Source: Acetobacter oryzoeni (lineage in GTDB: Bacteria; Pseudomonadota; Alphaproteobacteria; Acetobacterales; Acetobacteraceae). Taken from it: a stretch of 64,000 nucleotides of DNA. The DNA lies in NCBI RefSeq assembly GCF_004014775.2, contig NZ_CP042809.1, positions 124,001 through 188,000 of the forward strand, in the 5' to 3' direction. How positions within the stretch are numbered: the stretch's first letter is position 1; each line of letters opens with the position of its first letter. A model generated the notes under the pieces. That model did not search any database. It saw nothing but the letters and a program-made list of their open reading frames with translations, and was not told where the DNA came from. Made by a program: the position numbers and the translations under genes. Shown piece by piece: positions 27,096-35,519 of this stretch.

Positions 27096-27833
27096 TTATT
27101 TTTGCAGCATCATTTCCGCCATCCCGTCCAGTTGAGCCTTATGTCGTTCCCAGTCCGGCATGGCACGTTCCATGAGCCCCCAGAAAGCAGGGCCATGATT
27201 GTGCTCCTTGAGGTGGCACAGTTCATGCAGGATGACGTAATCAATGCAATCACGCGGGGCTTTGACCAGATGCGGGTTTAGCGTGATGGTCCCACCCGGT
27301 GAGCAGTTGCCCCACTGGGTCTGCATCAGCTGAAGCTTCAGAGCGGGGGGCTTTGTCACCCACAGCGTTGTGGGAAGGAGGGCATTCAGACGGCTTCGAA
27401 ACACCTCCTGCGCCCGCGTAAAATACCAGAGTTCCAGCATCTTCTGGATCCGCAGAGCGTGACGTTCCTGTACGGACACTTCCAGACGCCCCCGCAGCAT
27501 CCGCACGGTCTCAGGCGTATCCGGCTGATGGTGCACTTTCAACAAATGCCGCCGCCCCAGATAGAAGTGGCTTTCTCCGCTGACATACGTGCGAGGCGTG
27601 GCATGTTCCTGCACCGCCCGGAAGTCCCGCAGCTTCTGCCAGATCCAGCGGGTTTTCTGGTGTAGCGCCTTGTCCAGATCAGCCTCTGTCGTGCCATCCG
27701 GGACAGAAGCCTCTACACGCAGATCCGGGTGCACCTTGATCCTCAGGGTTGTGCCGGGGCGCGCTCGGGGGATCAGGTTTACATGGATCTGCTCCCCTCC
27801 ATAGGTCAGAATGCGAGAAGGGGTTTCTTCCAT
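27096..27833 (-). CDS. YgjP-type zinc metallopeptidase (DUF45)
   Basis: 245 residues. The zinc-binding motif is VILHELCHLKEHNHGPAFWG (HExxH with a downstream His) at about residue 205, as in YgjP/WLM-type proteins. The middle holds WGNCSPGGTITLNPHLVKAP, another conserved block. It starts 2 bp after the hsdR stop and so is the last gene of the restriction operon. Genes of this type often accompany type I systems; its role there is not established, but it may process a subunit. Confidence 0.9.
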   Translation of the reverse strand: MEETPSRILTYGGEQIHVNLIPRARPGTTLRIKVHPDLRVEASVPDGTTEADLDKALHQKTRWIWQKLRDFRAVQEHATPRTYVSGESHFYLGRRHLLKVHHQPDTPETVRMLRGRLEVSVQERHALRIQKMLELWYFTRAQEVFRSRLNALLPTTLWVTKPPALKLQLMQTQWGNCSPGGTITLNPHLVKAPRDCIDYVILHELCHLKEHNHGPAFWGLMERAMPDWERHKAQLDGMAEMMLQK

Positions 27834-27835
27834 GT

Positions 27836-30800
27836 TCAGCCCCGTAGAGTATCAGCAGGACCAGCCCGCATGATCTGGATGACCTGCTCAATGATCTCCT
27901 GCGCCTTGTCCACGCCAAAGCCTGCTTTCTGGCCCGTGCTGAACAGCAGCGGCAGCAGTTCTTTCCTGACCGCCTTTTCCATATCCGGGCGACTGAGCGA
28001 GTTCTCCCGTACAGCCTTGTCCACGATGCTGTCGATCTCGAATGCCAGATCAACCCAGCGCTGGTTCTCCTCGTCCGTCTGCTTATGGTTGAAGATGGCC
28101 GCCAGTGTTTTGAGGAACACGCCATAATAGGCCTGCGCATGGCGATGCCCGTCAAAAACAGACGGAATATTGTTGAGTTTGCGTTTCGCTACCTGATCTT
28201 CAAATTCCTGAAACAGCATGAACTGCTTGAGAGGATGGTCGAACAGGCTCTCCGCCTCCTCAATCACCTTGCGCAGCAGGGCCGAGAACGCTTCCTTCGC
28301 GTACGGATCATCCTGCATTTCGTGGTCGATCATCTTCGTCACACGGGTGCGGATCAGGTCCGTCTCGTTGCGGGTTTTGTCCTCACTCCAGTTTTCGGGT
28401 TCGTTGTCTTCGGGCTTCTGGCCCATCTTGCCCACGGCATAGAGCCCCTGGGACTCATGCACTTTCACGCCCGCCACATGCCGGTCCAGCAGCTTTTTGA
28501 CTTGCTCGGCATACTGGTCGAAGTCCACCGTCTCACCGGTATCCTGCATGACCATCTGGCGCAGGCTGGTCATCTGCTTCAGCGTTTCCTTGTAGGTGGC
28601 GCGGTCTTTTTCCGTAAAGCTGGAGTCTTCAAAGAAGGCCACAGATTGCAGCGCCACTTTCAGGCAGGCGGCAAACTTCGTCAGCGCTTCATAAAAGTCA
28701 TCCCGACGCTTGAGGTTCACATCCACCATCTGGCCGTGTTCCTCCACCATGCGCGGCATCAGCACGGCGCGAAGCTGTTGGAGGTCGCTCCTGTTCTTCA
28801 CGCCCTCAAAAATGGCCCAGAGTGCTTTGTGCAGAGCGGGGAGTTCGCGGTATTCCGTGCTCATCTGGCTATACAGCCCGGCAATGTCCTTCGGGTCATA
28901 TCCGCCGACATTCTCGGCTGCCAGCTCGTCATACCGGGCCAGTGTGGTGTCCAGTTCCGCCAGAATACCCCGGTAATCAATCAGCAGCCCATGCTTCTTC
29001 TGGTCATGCAGGCGGTTTACACGCGCAATGGCCTGCAACAGGTTGTGCTGCTTGAGCGGCTTGTCGATATACAGCACAGCATTTTTCGGCTCATCAAAAC
29101 CGGTCAGCAGCTTATCGACCACAATGATCAGCCTGAGGTCTGGATCCTTCTCGAAGCGCTCAATAACCCCGCGTGTGTAATCCTCTTCGTTCTGGCTGCC
29201 GACATTGTTTTTCCACCAGTCCTGAATCTCGGGCTGTTTGCGCTCATCGACTTCCGTATGGCCCTCGCGCGTGTCGGGCGGACTCATGACGATGGCGCTC
29301 TCAAACAGACCGACCTCATCCAGATACTGCTTGTAACGGATGGCAGACAGCTTGCTGTCACAGGCCAGCATGCCCTTGAGGCCGCTGTCGATATTGCTGT
29401 CAAAATGCGTCGCCAGATCCATGGCGATCAGCCTGATGCGGTCATCCGCCTTGTAAACCTGATTGGCGCGGGCAAAGCGCTTCTTGAGGTCCGTGACCTG
29501 CTCTTCGGTCAGCCCCTGCGTGATGCGCTCGAACCAGGCATCAATGGCGCGGTCATTCACATCCAGATCGGGCTTGCGCTCTTCATACAACAAAGGTGTC
29601 ACGGTGCCATCCGAGACGGCCTGCTGCATGGTGTAGGAGTGGATGATCTTGCCGAACCGGCTGGTGGTCTCACTCCCCTTGAGCAGCGGCGTGCCTGTAA
29701 AGGCAATGAAGGCGGCATTGGGCAAAGCGTGCTTCATGCGGGCATGGTTCTCACCGCCCTGACTGCGATGCCCCTCATCCACCAGCACGATGATATCCGC
29801 ACTGTCATTATGGCACTCGGGCAGCGTGGTGGCAGTGTGGAACTTGTTGATGAGCGAGAAGATGATGCGCTCCTGCCCATGTCCGATCTGCTGCGCTAAG
29901 CGGCGACCTGAAGTGGCCAGTGCCTCCTCCTTGTCCTTCTTGTCCGCCAGTTCGCCACCGGTGGAGAAGGTCATGCTTAACTGGCGTTCCAGATCCTTGC
30001 GGTCTGTGACGACCAGAATGCGGCACTGTTTAAGGTCCTCATCCAGAATGAGGGCACGGCTGAGGAACACCATCGTGAAGGACTTGCCGGACCCGGTCGT
30101 GTGCCAGACCACGCCGCCCTCACGCCCGCCGTCGGCGCGGCGGGACTTGATGCGTTCCAGCAGGCGTTTGATGCCGAAAACCTGCTGATAGCGCGCGACG
30201 ATCTTGCCGGCCTTGCGGTCGACCAGCGTGAAGAACCGCGCCATGTCCAGCAGACGCTCGGGCGAGAGCAGGCCGATCAGCAGCCGGTCCTGATCCGTGA
30301 CATGCAGCGGGCGAGACGTCCAGTCCTCGAACCAGTCCCGCGCAGGGGGCTTCCGGTCGGCAAACAGCGCGTCTTTCTGCGCTCCTGGAAGCGGCGTGTT
30401 CTTGAGCGCCTCCATCCGGCTTTCGGGAATGTCCTCTTCCTTCCAGCTTGCCCAGAATTTTTTGGGTGTGCCGCAGGTGCCATAGCGCCCGTCATGCCCG
30501 GTGATGGAAAGCAGAAGCTGGCTGTAGGCAAAAAGTTGAGGGATTTCATCCTTGTTCTGATTGCGGATGCTCTGGGAAATCCCGGCCTCCACTGTCGGGC
30601 CTTTGCCCGGCTGACCATCGGGGCGCTTGGCCTCGATCACCGCCAGCGGAATGCCGTTGACGAAACACACGATATCCGGTCTGCGCGTCTGTGTCAGATC
30701 CGTGCGTAGGACGCTGAACTCTTCGGTAAAGGTAAAGCTGTTATTGGCCGGGTTCTGCCAGTCGATGAGGGCGATGGTCGGGTTCGCCTTGCGCCCGTTG

Positions 30801-31141
30801 ATGAACTCGGTAATGGCGATGCCGAACAGCAGATGTGTTGTCATCTTTTCATTGGCATCACGCAGGCCGGAGACGAAGTCCGGATGTGTGACGATGGAGA
30901 CAAGCCGCTCAATAGCCGGATCGGACAGGGCGTGCTCCTGTCCTTCAAACGTAAAACGGCGTTTTTTCAGTTCCGCCCGCAGGAGTGTGTCCAGCACCAC
31001 GGCACTCTGCTTGCCGCCCCGCAAGGCCAGTGCTTCGGACGGGGGCACAAATCGCCAGCCGAGGGTGCTGAGCAGAGCCAGTGCGGGCAGTTTGGCGCTG
31101 TATTCTTCCTGAAATTTCGGGGCGGGGGGCATAGTTTTCAA
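27836..31141 (-). CDS. hsdR: Type I restriction enzyme R subunit
   Basis: 1101 residues. The N-terminal nuclease domain shows PDIVCFVNGIPLAVIEAKRP (PD-ExK-type). The helicase motifs follow: WHTTGSGKSFTMVFLSRAL (Walker A), VDEGHRSQGG (DEAD-like), AFIAFTGTPLLKG, and later LLTGFDEPKNAVLYIDK. HsdR translocates and cuts DNA with the M2S2 complex. The upstream hsdS gene ends 23 bp before; the metallopeptidase follows by 2 bp. All key motifs are intact. Confidence 0.95.
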   Translation of the reverse strand: MKTMPPAPKFQEEYSAKLPALALLSTLGWRFVPPSEALALRGGKQSAVVLDTLLRAELKKRRFTFEGQEHALSDPAIERLVSIVTHPDFVSGLRDANEKMTTHLLFGIAITEFINGRKANPTIALIDWQNPANNSFTFTEEFSVLRTDLTQTRRPDIVCFVNGIPLAVIEAKRPDGQPGKGPTVEAGISQSIRNQNKDEIPQLFAYSQLLLSITGHDGRYGTCGTPKKFWASWKEEDIPESRMEALKNTPLPGAQKDALFADRKPPARDWFEDWTSRPLHVTDQDRLLIGLLSPERLLDMARFFTLVDRKAGKIVARYQQVFGIKRLLERIKSRRADGGREGGVVWHTTGSGKSFTMVFLSRALILDEDLKQCRILVVTDRKDLERQLSMTFSTGGELADKKDKEEALATSGRRLAQQIGHGQERIIFSLINKFHTATTLPECHNDSADIIVLVDEGHRSQGGENHARMKHALPNAAFIAFTGTPLLKGSETTSRFGKIIHSYTMQQAVSDGTVTPLLYEERKPDLDVNDRAIDAWFERITQGLTEEQVTDLKKRFARANQVYKADDRIRLIAMDLATHFDSNIDSGLKGMLACDSKLSAIRYKQYLDEVGLFESAIVMSPPDTREGHTEVDERKQPEIQDWWKNNVGSQNEEDYTRGVIERFEKDPDLRLIIVVDKLLTGFDEPKNAVLYIDKPLKQHNLLQAIARVNRLHDQKKHGLLIDYRGILAELDTTLARYDELAAENVGGYDPKDIAGLYSQMSTEYRELPALHKALWAIFEGVKNRSDLQQLRAVLMPRMVEEHGQMVDVNLKRRDDFYEALTKFAACLKVALQSVAFFEDSSFTEKDRATYKETLKQMTSLRQMVMQDTGETVDFDQYAEQVKKLLDRHVAGVKVHESQGLYAVGKMGQKPEDNEPENWSEDKTRNETDLIRTRVTKMIDHEMQDDPYAKEAFSALLRKVIEEAESLFDHPLKQFMLFQEFEDQVAKRKLNNIPSVFDGHRHAQAYYGVFLKTLAAIFNHKQTDEENQRWVDLAFEIDSIVDKAVRENSLSRPDMEKAVRKELLPLLFSTGQKAGFGVDKAQEIIEQVIQIMRAGPADTLRG

Positions 31142-31163
31142 ATATCCTGCGAATTGAAATGAC

Positions 31164-32368
31164 TTAATCGACCGTCACGCGGCGCTTGCCGGTGAGAAGC
31201 TGTTGCATCAGGGCTTTCTTTTCCTGACGCAGACGGGAAAGGTCGGATTCAAGGACCATAATTTCTTCGTCTGCCGTTGTCAGGACGGCAGCGATGGCTT
31301 TTTGCTCAGGGAGAAATGGAGATGAAATTATAAAGTTTGAAAACGTTTTTTTGTTTATAATTGGAACAGCCTGCTTGGCCGTGAGCTTATCTATTTGTTC
31401 TTTGTTAGAAAAAATCTGATAATAAATGAACTCATTATTATAATTTTCTTTAACCTCTATAGCGTTAATTTGTTGATTTGTAATGCAATCCCGTGTTGCA
31501 ATTCCCATTTTTCCAATGGTTCCGATACATGAGAAAAATATTGATCCTGCAGGGATCATACGAGAGATCGATGCACCTTTTTCACTCAACATCCGTTCTG
31601 ATTTTTTTACATACTTGCAGTTGCCCAAATCAACAGGCGTAATAAATAGAAATTTTTCTCCGTACAGGCTTTCATCTTTTGTAGAAGGTGTGTTTCCTGT
31701 TGTTATATTTCCTACTTCATATAATTTGTAATTCTTCCACTCCCCCGTGAACCCCGGCAGGCGTTTTTTGCCTGTGAGGAGTTGCTGCATGAGGGCTTTT
31801 TTCTGCTGCTGGCTGTTGGCCAGAAGCTTCTCCGTCCCCTCAATCGCACGATCCCACGTCGAGAGGATCGCCGCGATCTTCTTCTGTTCGGGGAGAGGAG
31901 AATTGGGAATGTCTTAATCATTTCAGCGTTCAAGACGCCCATCGTGCCACCCTGCGCCCAACGCTTAAGAATATTTTGGGTAAAATTGGAAGCGAGAATG
32001 TACTGAATATACGCTGGAATAATACGGTCTTTATTTAACGAAATTCTTAAAAGACGTGGATTTATGATTCCTTGTTGGCACGAGTTCGATAGGAGTAGTG
32101 TTTGCCCAATCGTTCCGACAAGACTAATTAATATATCTCCGGGTGAAACGGAACAGGATTTTAGTTCATTATATTTATTTTCATCGATGAAATAGTCTCC
32201 ATAATTTTCATCATTTGAAATTACTTGTTCTTGCCCGTAAATTTTATATCCGAATGGTTTATAATATTCTTTTTTTAGAGAAGATCCAAAAGGACCGGCT
32301 TTTACTGCTGGTTTCCCTTTTGCACCCAGATTTTCGATTGTAGCGTGTTTCCACCCTTCAGGAAGCAT
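31164..32368 (-). pseudogene. hsdS: Type I restriction S subunit with an internal frameshift
   Basis: Two target-recognition domains are present but lie in different frames. The N-terminal part (32368 down to about 31910, LPEGWKHATIENLGAKGKPA) ends out of frame after EMIKTFPILL; the second frame resumes as PNSPLPEQKKIAAILSTWDR and continues through LLTGKKRLPGFTGEWKNYK to the stop at 31164. A single-base change in the 31886-31915 stretch would give about 400 residues, normal for HsdS. Both recognition domains are AT-rich compared with neighbours, usual for variable TRDs. It may be truly inactive or a sequencing error. The start overlaps hsdM by 11 bp. Confidence 0.82.
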
Positions 32369-33884
32369 AACCCAGCTCCTTCAGATAAACGTCCATCTGG
32401 GCTTCCAGCTTCGCCAGTTCCGCCTTGATCTCCGCTCGTTCGGCCCGCACAGCGTTCAGGTCGATTTCTTCTTCTTCCTCAAACGTATCGACATAACGCG
32501 GAATGTTCAGGTTGTAGTCATTCTCCCTGATCTCGTCCGGCATGGCGAGATGGGCGTATTTGTCCACATCCTTGCGGGCACGGTAGGTGTCCACAATCTT
32601 GGTGATGTTCTCTTCGGTCAGCACGTTCTGGTTCTTGCCCGCCCTGAACTCGCGGCTGGCGTCAATGAACAGCACATCCTTCGTCTTGCGGTCCTTGCGG
32701 AAAATCAGGATGGCGGCCGGAATTCCCGTGCCGAAGAACAACTTTTCTGGCAGGCCGATCACGGCATCCAGCAGGTTTTCCTCAATCAGCTTCTGGCGGA
32801 TCTTGCCTTCCGAACTGCCCCGGAACAGCACGCCATGCGGCACGACCACGCCCATGCGGCCCGTGCGGTCTTTCAGGGTGGCAAGCATGTGCAGGATAAA
32901 GGCGTAATCGCCTTTGGTCTTGGGCGGCACGCCACGGGCGAAGCGGTGATGCACGTCCTGCTCCGCTTCGTCATGCCCCCATTTGTCGAGACTGAAGGGC
33001 GGGTTGGCCGTCACTACGTCAAAGCGCATCAGGTGGTTTTTATCATCCAGCAGCTTGGGGTTGCGGATGGTGTCGCCCCATTCAATGCGATGGTTGTCTT
33101 CGCCATGCAGGAACATGTTCATCTTGGCAAAGGACCATGTGGAGCCAATGGCCTCCTGCCCATACAGGGCGTAATCCTTGCTGCCCTTGTGGTTCTGCGT
33201 CACCTGCCGTCCGCATTTCATGAGCAGCGAAGCCGAACCGCAGGCCGGGTCACAGATACTCTCGCCCGGTTGCGGGTTCAGAATACGGGCCAGAAGTTCG
33301 CTGACTTCCGGCGGGGTATAGAACTCCCCGGCTTTCTGCCCACCACTGGCGGCGAAGTTCTTGATCAGGAACTCATAGCCGTTGCCGATCACGTCCAGAT
33401 TGCCCACGCGGGAAGGGCGCAGGTTCAGGTCAGGCTTGTGAAAATCTTCCAGAAGATGGCGCAGAATGGTGTTCTTCTGCTTCTCATCGCCCAGCTTGTC
33501 GGAATTGAAGCTGATGTCCTGGAAGACGCTCTTGCCTGCGTCTTTCAGTTTGGTGCCGTTCGCTTCTTCAATGGCGTGCAGGGCTTTATCAACCCGCTCA
33601 CCGTTTCCGGGGGCGTTGCGCTCTTTATAGAGCGTATAGAAGTCCGAGCCCTTGGGCAGAACAAAGCGTTCCTGCGCCATCATGGCTTCGATCAGATCGG
33701 GGTTGTCGCCATATTCCTTTTTGTAGCTGTCATAATGGTCCTGCCAGACATCGGAGATGTATTTCAGGAACAGCATGGTCAGCACGTAATCGCGGTAGGT
33801 GTCGGGGCTGACGGTGCCACGAAAGGTATCGCAGGCGCTCCACAGCGCCTTGTTGATGGTATCCTGTGAAATCTGCTCGGTCAC
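32358..33884 (-). CDS. hsdM: Type I restriction M subunit (N6-adenine methylase)
   Basis: About 508 residues from a GTG at 33884 (VTEQISQDTINKALWSACDT); the ORF is open a little further upstream. Methylase motifs are clear: FYTPPEVSELLARIL, ICDPACGSASLLMKCG (motif I, SAM binding) and VVTANPPFSLDKWG (NPPF, motif IV). HsdM with HsdS forms the methyltransferase. It is the second gene of the operon, overlaps hsdS by 11 bp and follows a half-length S-like gene by 34 bp. Confidence 0.95.
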   Translation of the reverse strand: MTEQISQDTINKALWSACDTFRGTVSPDTYRDYVLTMLFLKYISDVWQDHYDSYKKEYGDNPDLIEAMMAQERFVLPKGSDFYTLYKERNAPGNGERVDKALHAIEEANGTKLKDAGKSVFQDISFNSDKLGDEKQKNTILRHLLEDFHKPDLNLRPSRVGNLDVIGNGYEFLIKNFAASGGQKAGEFYTPPEVSELLARILNPQPGESICDPACGSASLLMKCGRQVTQNHKGSKDYALYGQEAIGSTWSFAKMNMFLHGEDNHRIEWGDTIRNPKLLDDKNHLMRFDVVTANPPFSLDKWGHDEAEQDVHHRFARGVPPKTKGDYAFILHMLATLKDRTGRMGVVVPHGVLFRGSSEGKIRQKLIEENLLDAVIGLPEKLFFGTGIPAAILIFRKDRKTKDVLFIDASREFRAGKNQNVLTEENITKIVDTYRARKDVDKYAHLAMPDEIRENDYNLNIPRYVDTFEEEEEIDLNAVRAERAEIKAELAKLEAQMDVYLKELGYAS

Positions 33885-33918
33885 GAACTCAAATCCTGTT
33901 TCAAAACGTAAGGGAGTG

Positions 33919-34515
33919 TCAGCCCGCCAGAAGGTCTCTGGCAAGCCCGGTCATGATCTGTTGATTGGTCTGGCGCAGGCGGTGGAGAAGGTCTTCCTCG
34001 CGCTGCATGGCGCTGGCCAGACCGACAATCTGTTCCTGTCGAGGTAAAGAGGGCAGCAGAACGGGTGTGGCCTCCAGCACCGGCCGGGCAATGTTGCGGA
34101 CGAGGGTGGAACTCTGGGCGTTCTGCTCCAGATGCCGCTGGGCGGGTTCCTGATTGAGCCACCACGCCAGATAGGCTGGCAGCACATCCGAGCGCGACAC
34201 ACGCAGCAAAAAGAAGTGCGGAGCGGCGACAGCCTGAAGGCTGCCGATGCTCTCATTGATCAGAACCGCCAGTGACACATTGCCACGGGCAGGGAAGAGA
34301 ATATCGCCCGGACGCAGCCAGTCCGGCTCACGCCGTCCGGCCACTTCGGCACGCACGCAGGACGTCCAGTCCACCCCAGAAGGCGAGGTGTCACGCATCT
34401 GCACGACGAGCGTTTCCGCACCAGAAACGGGGTCAATCCGTCCTCTGAACGGATGGCCTGCCGAGATGCTGGCCACTGCCACAAGATCCGTTTTCTGTGC
34501 GCCATTTGGTTTCAT
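33919..34515 (-). CDS. Half-length type I S-subunit-like protein
   Basis: 198 residues. It contains one target-recognition-like domain (PDWLRPGDILFPARGNVSLA is the typical end of a TRD) followed by SLPRQEQIVGLASAMQREED, the conserved start of the central coiled-coil helix, and then stops. A standard S subunit would have a second TRD. It is the first gene of the restriction operon, so it is likely expressed with hsdM. Half-S subunits can work as dimers; here it may provide a second specificity beside the frameshifted hsdS. Confidence 0.8.
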   Translation of the reverse strand: MKPNGAQKTDLVAVASISAGHPFRGRIDPVSGAETLVVQMRDTSPSGVDWTSCVRAEVAGRREPDWLRPGDILFPARGNVSLAVLINESIGSLQAVAAPHFFLLRVSRSDVLPAYLAWWLNQEPAQRHLEQNAQSSTLVRNIARPVLEATPVLLPSLPRQEQIVGLASAMQREEDLLHRLRQTNQQIMTGLARDLLAG

Positions 34516-34611
34516 GTTATTGTGGTAGGCGATCGTGAAAGCAACGTCAACAGGATTTTACCATTGGCTTTCGTGCAGAGAAACGCTCCCGTAAATTTTG
34601 TCTTTCTTGGG

Positions 34612-34806
34612 TTATGACACGTCATGACGGTGTCACGCAGGTGTCATTTCTATCGCGCCTTTGGTGCTCCCTTAAGTGCCAGAATGACGGCGTCATGACG
34701 CCACCTCAAATGGTGTCATGGGGCCAGTGACACTGTCAGGCCCTGTCATTGCAGCCGTCATGACGGGGCCATGACAGCTGTCACGCAAGGCGTCATTGAT
34801 GTCATG
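34612..34806. repeat. Cluster of CGTCATGACG palindromes and half-sites
   Basis: Eighteen GTCA or TGAC tetramers occur in about 195 bp, including three perfect CGTCATGACG decamers at 34620-34629, 34691-34700 and 34756-34765 (65-71 bp apart). Such a density suggests cooperative binding by a regulator, a partition/replication protein or the restriction-operon controller. The binding factor is unknown. Confidence 0.7.
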
Positions 34807-34885
34807 AGTCCTGAAAAACGGCAGAAAACAGCCATTTCCCCGTTTTTCGGCTTGTCCTAGCTTTTGGGTGTGTGAGGGCACGCTA

Positions 34886-34936
34886 CCTCAATTTCATACG
34901 CACCCTTCGGATGCATATGAAATTGAAGGGTTTTTT
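34886..34936 (+). terminator. Long hairpin with T-run (terminator, or oriT-like)
   Basis: CCTCAATTTCATACGCA (34886-34902) pairs with TGCATATGAAATTGAAGG (34912-34929) with one bulge, and TTTTTT follows at 34931. This fits an intrinsic terminator on the + strand, although no + strand gene is upstream. The loop side reads CATACGCACCCTTCGGAT, which vaguely resembles MOBQ-type nic regions. Confidence 0.5.
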
Positions 34937-34946
34937 CTTCTCTATC

Positions 34947-34990
34947 GCGGCATTTTTGCGAAGCAAAAATTAAAGCCGCTCTTTTTCTTT
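34947..34990 (+). terminator. Nested hairpin with T-rich tail
   Basis: GCGGC (34947-34951) pairs with GCCGC (34975-34979), enclosing ATTTTTGC (34952-34959) with GCAAAAAT (34963-34970). CTCTTTTTCTTT follows. Together with the previous hairpin it suggests tandem termination in front of the next gene. Confidence 0.5.
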
Positions 34991-35174
34991 GAGTTCAGGT
35001 CTCTTGCAGCTGCGCTGCGCCATGATGACGGGTGTGACGGTGTCATTTTTTCGAGCTGGGCGTTGTGAGGCGCATGACCCTAAATTCCCCAGAGGATTTT
35101 GTTCCCTGTATCGTTGGGGAGTGAGGATTGGGGTGGTGCGTCTCGTTCCTTCATGCTTTGAACGAGAGAAAACA

Positions 35175-35414
35175 ATGTCTGATCGTACTACGATTTCGTC
35201 CGCCACCGAGGTGGACCTCATGCAAATTGTCGCCCTGCACAGGCTGCTTGATTTTGCTGCCAGTGAGGCTCTTGCCGGTAACGTGGATGACAGTGCCCTG
35301 GAAGGCGTGGTCATCCTGACACGCATGGTTGGCCACAAGGTCAGGCTGGTTGCCAACAGGGTGCTGGGTGGTGATGCCTTTTCCTGCGATAACTGCGACC
35401 CATACTGCGAATGA
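35175..35414 (+). CDS. Small unrecognised protein with a Cys-rich tail
   Basis: 79 residues from ATG at 35175 (MSDRTTISSATEVDLMQIVA), preceded by a weak GAGAGAAAA site. The middle is a predicted amphipathic helix pair (LHRLLDFAASEALAGNVDDS, VVILTRMVGHKVRLVANRVL), and the end is CDNCDPYCE, three Cys in eight residues that could bind a metal or form a disulfide. I know no matching family. It is followed 100 bp later by another unrecognised gene. Confidence 0.5.
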   Translation: MSDRTTISSATEVDLMQIVALHRLLDFAASEALAGNVDDSALEGVVILTRMVGHKVRLVANRVLGGDAFSCDNCDPYCE

Positions 35415-35519
35415 GCAGTAAGCCGCTACAGCTTAATTTTCCCTTTTCATAATACACGCATGTTCTCAGAATGCTCGCCGAGCAATGGGAAACGTGCGTC
35501 CACCTCACGGACACTTCAA

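Larger units (their letters stand above)
34516..35174. other. Long divergent intergenic region with CGTCATGACG cluster and hairpins
   Basis: No gene is seen. The region separates the restriction operon (minus) from two plus-strand genes. Three perfect CGTCATGACG palindromes (34620, 34691, 34756) and many GTCA/TGAC partial copies fill 34612-34806. Two hairpins follow at 34886-34929 and 34947-34979. Further GATGACGG/GTGTGACGG/TGTCAT copies lie at 35024-35046. Confidence 0.6.

Noticed and set aside
28085-29899. 604-codon ORF on the plus strand opposite hsdR
   Set aside because: It mirrors hsdR, whose motifs are all clear, and has no recognisable domain; long antisense ORFs are common in GC-rich genes.
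32550-33869. 439-codon plus-strand ORF opposite hsdM
   Set aside because: Antisense shadow of hsdM with no family features.
34612-34806. Possible CRISPR array in the TGTCATGACG cluster
   Set aside because: Repeats are 4-10 bp, irregularly spaced and palindromic; no conserved repeat/spacer periodicity and no cas genes.
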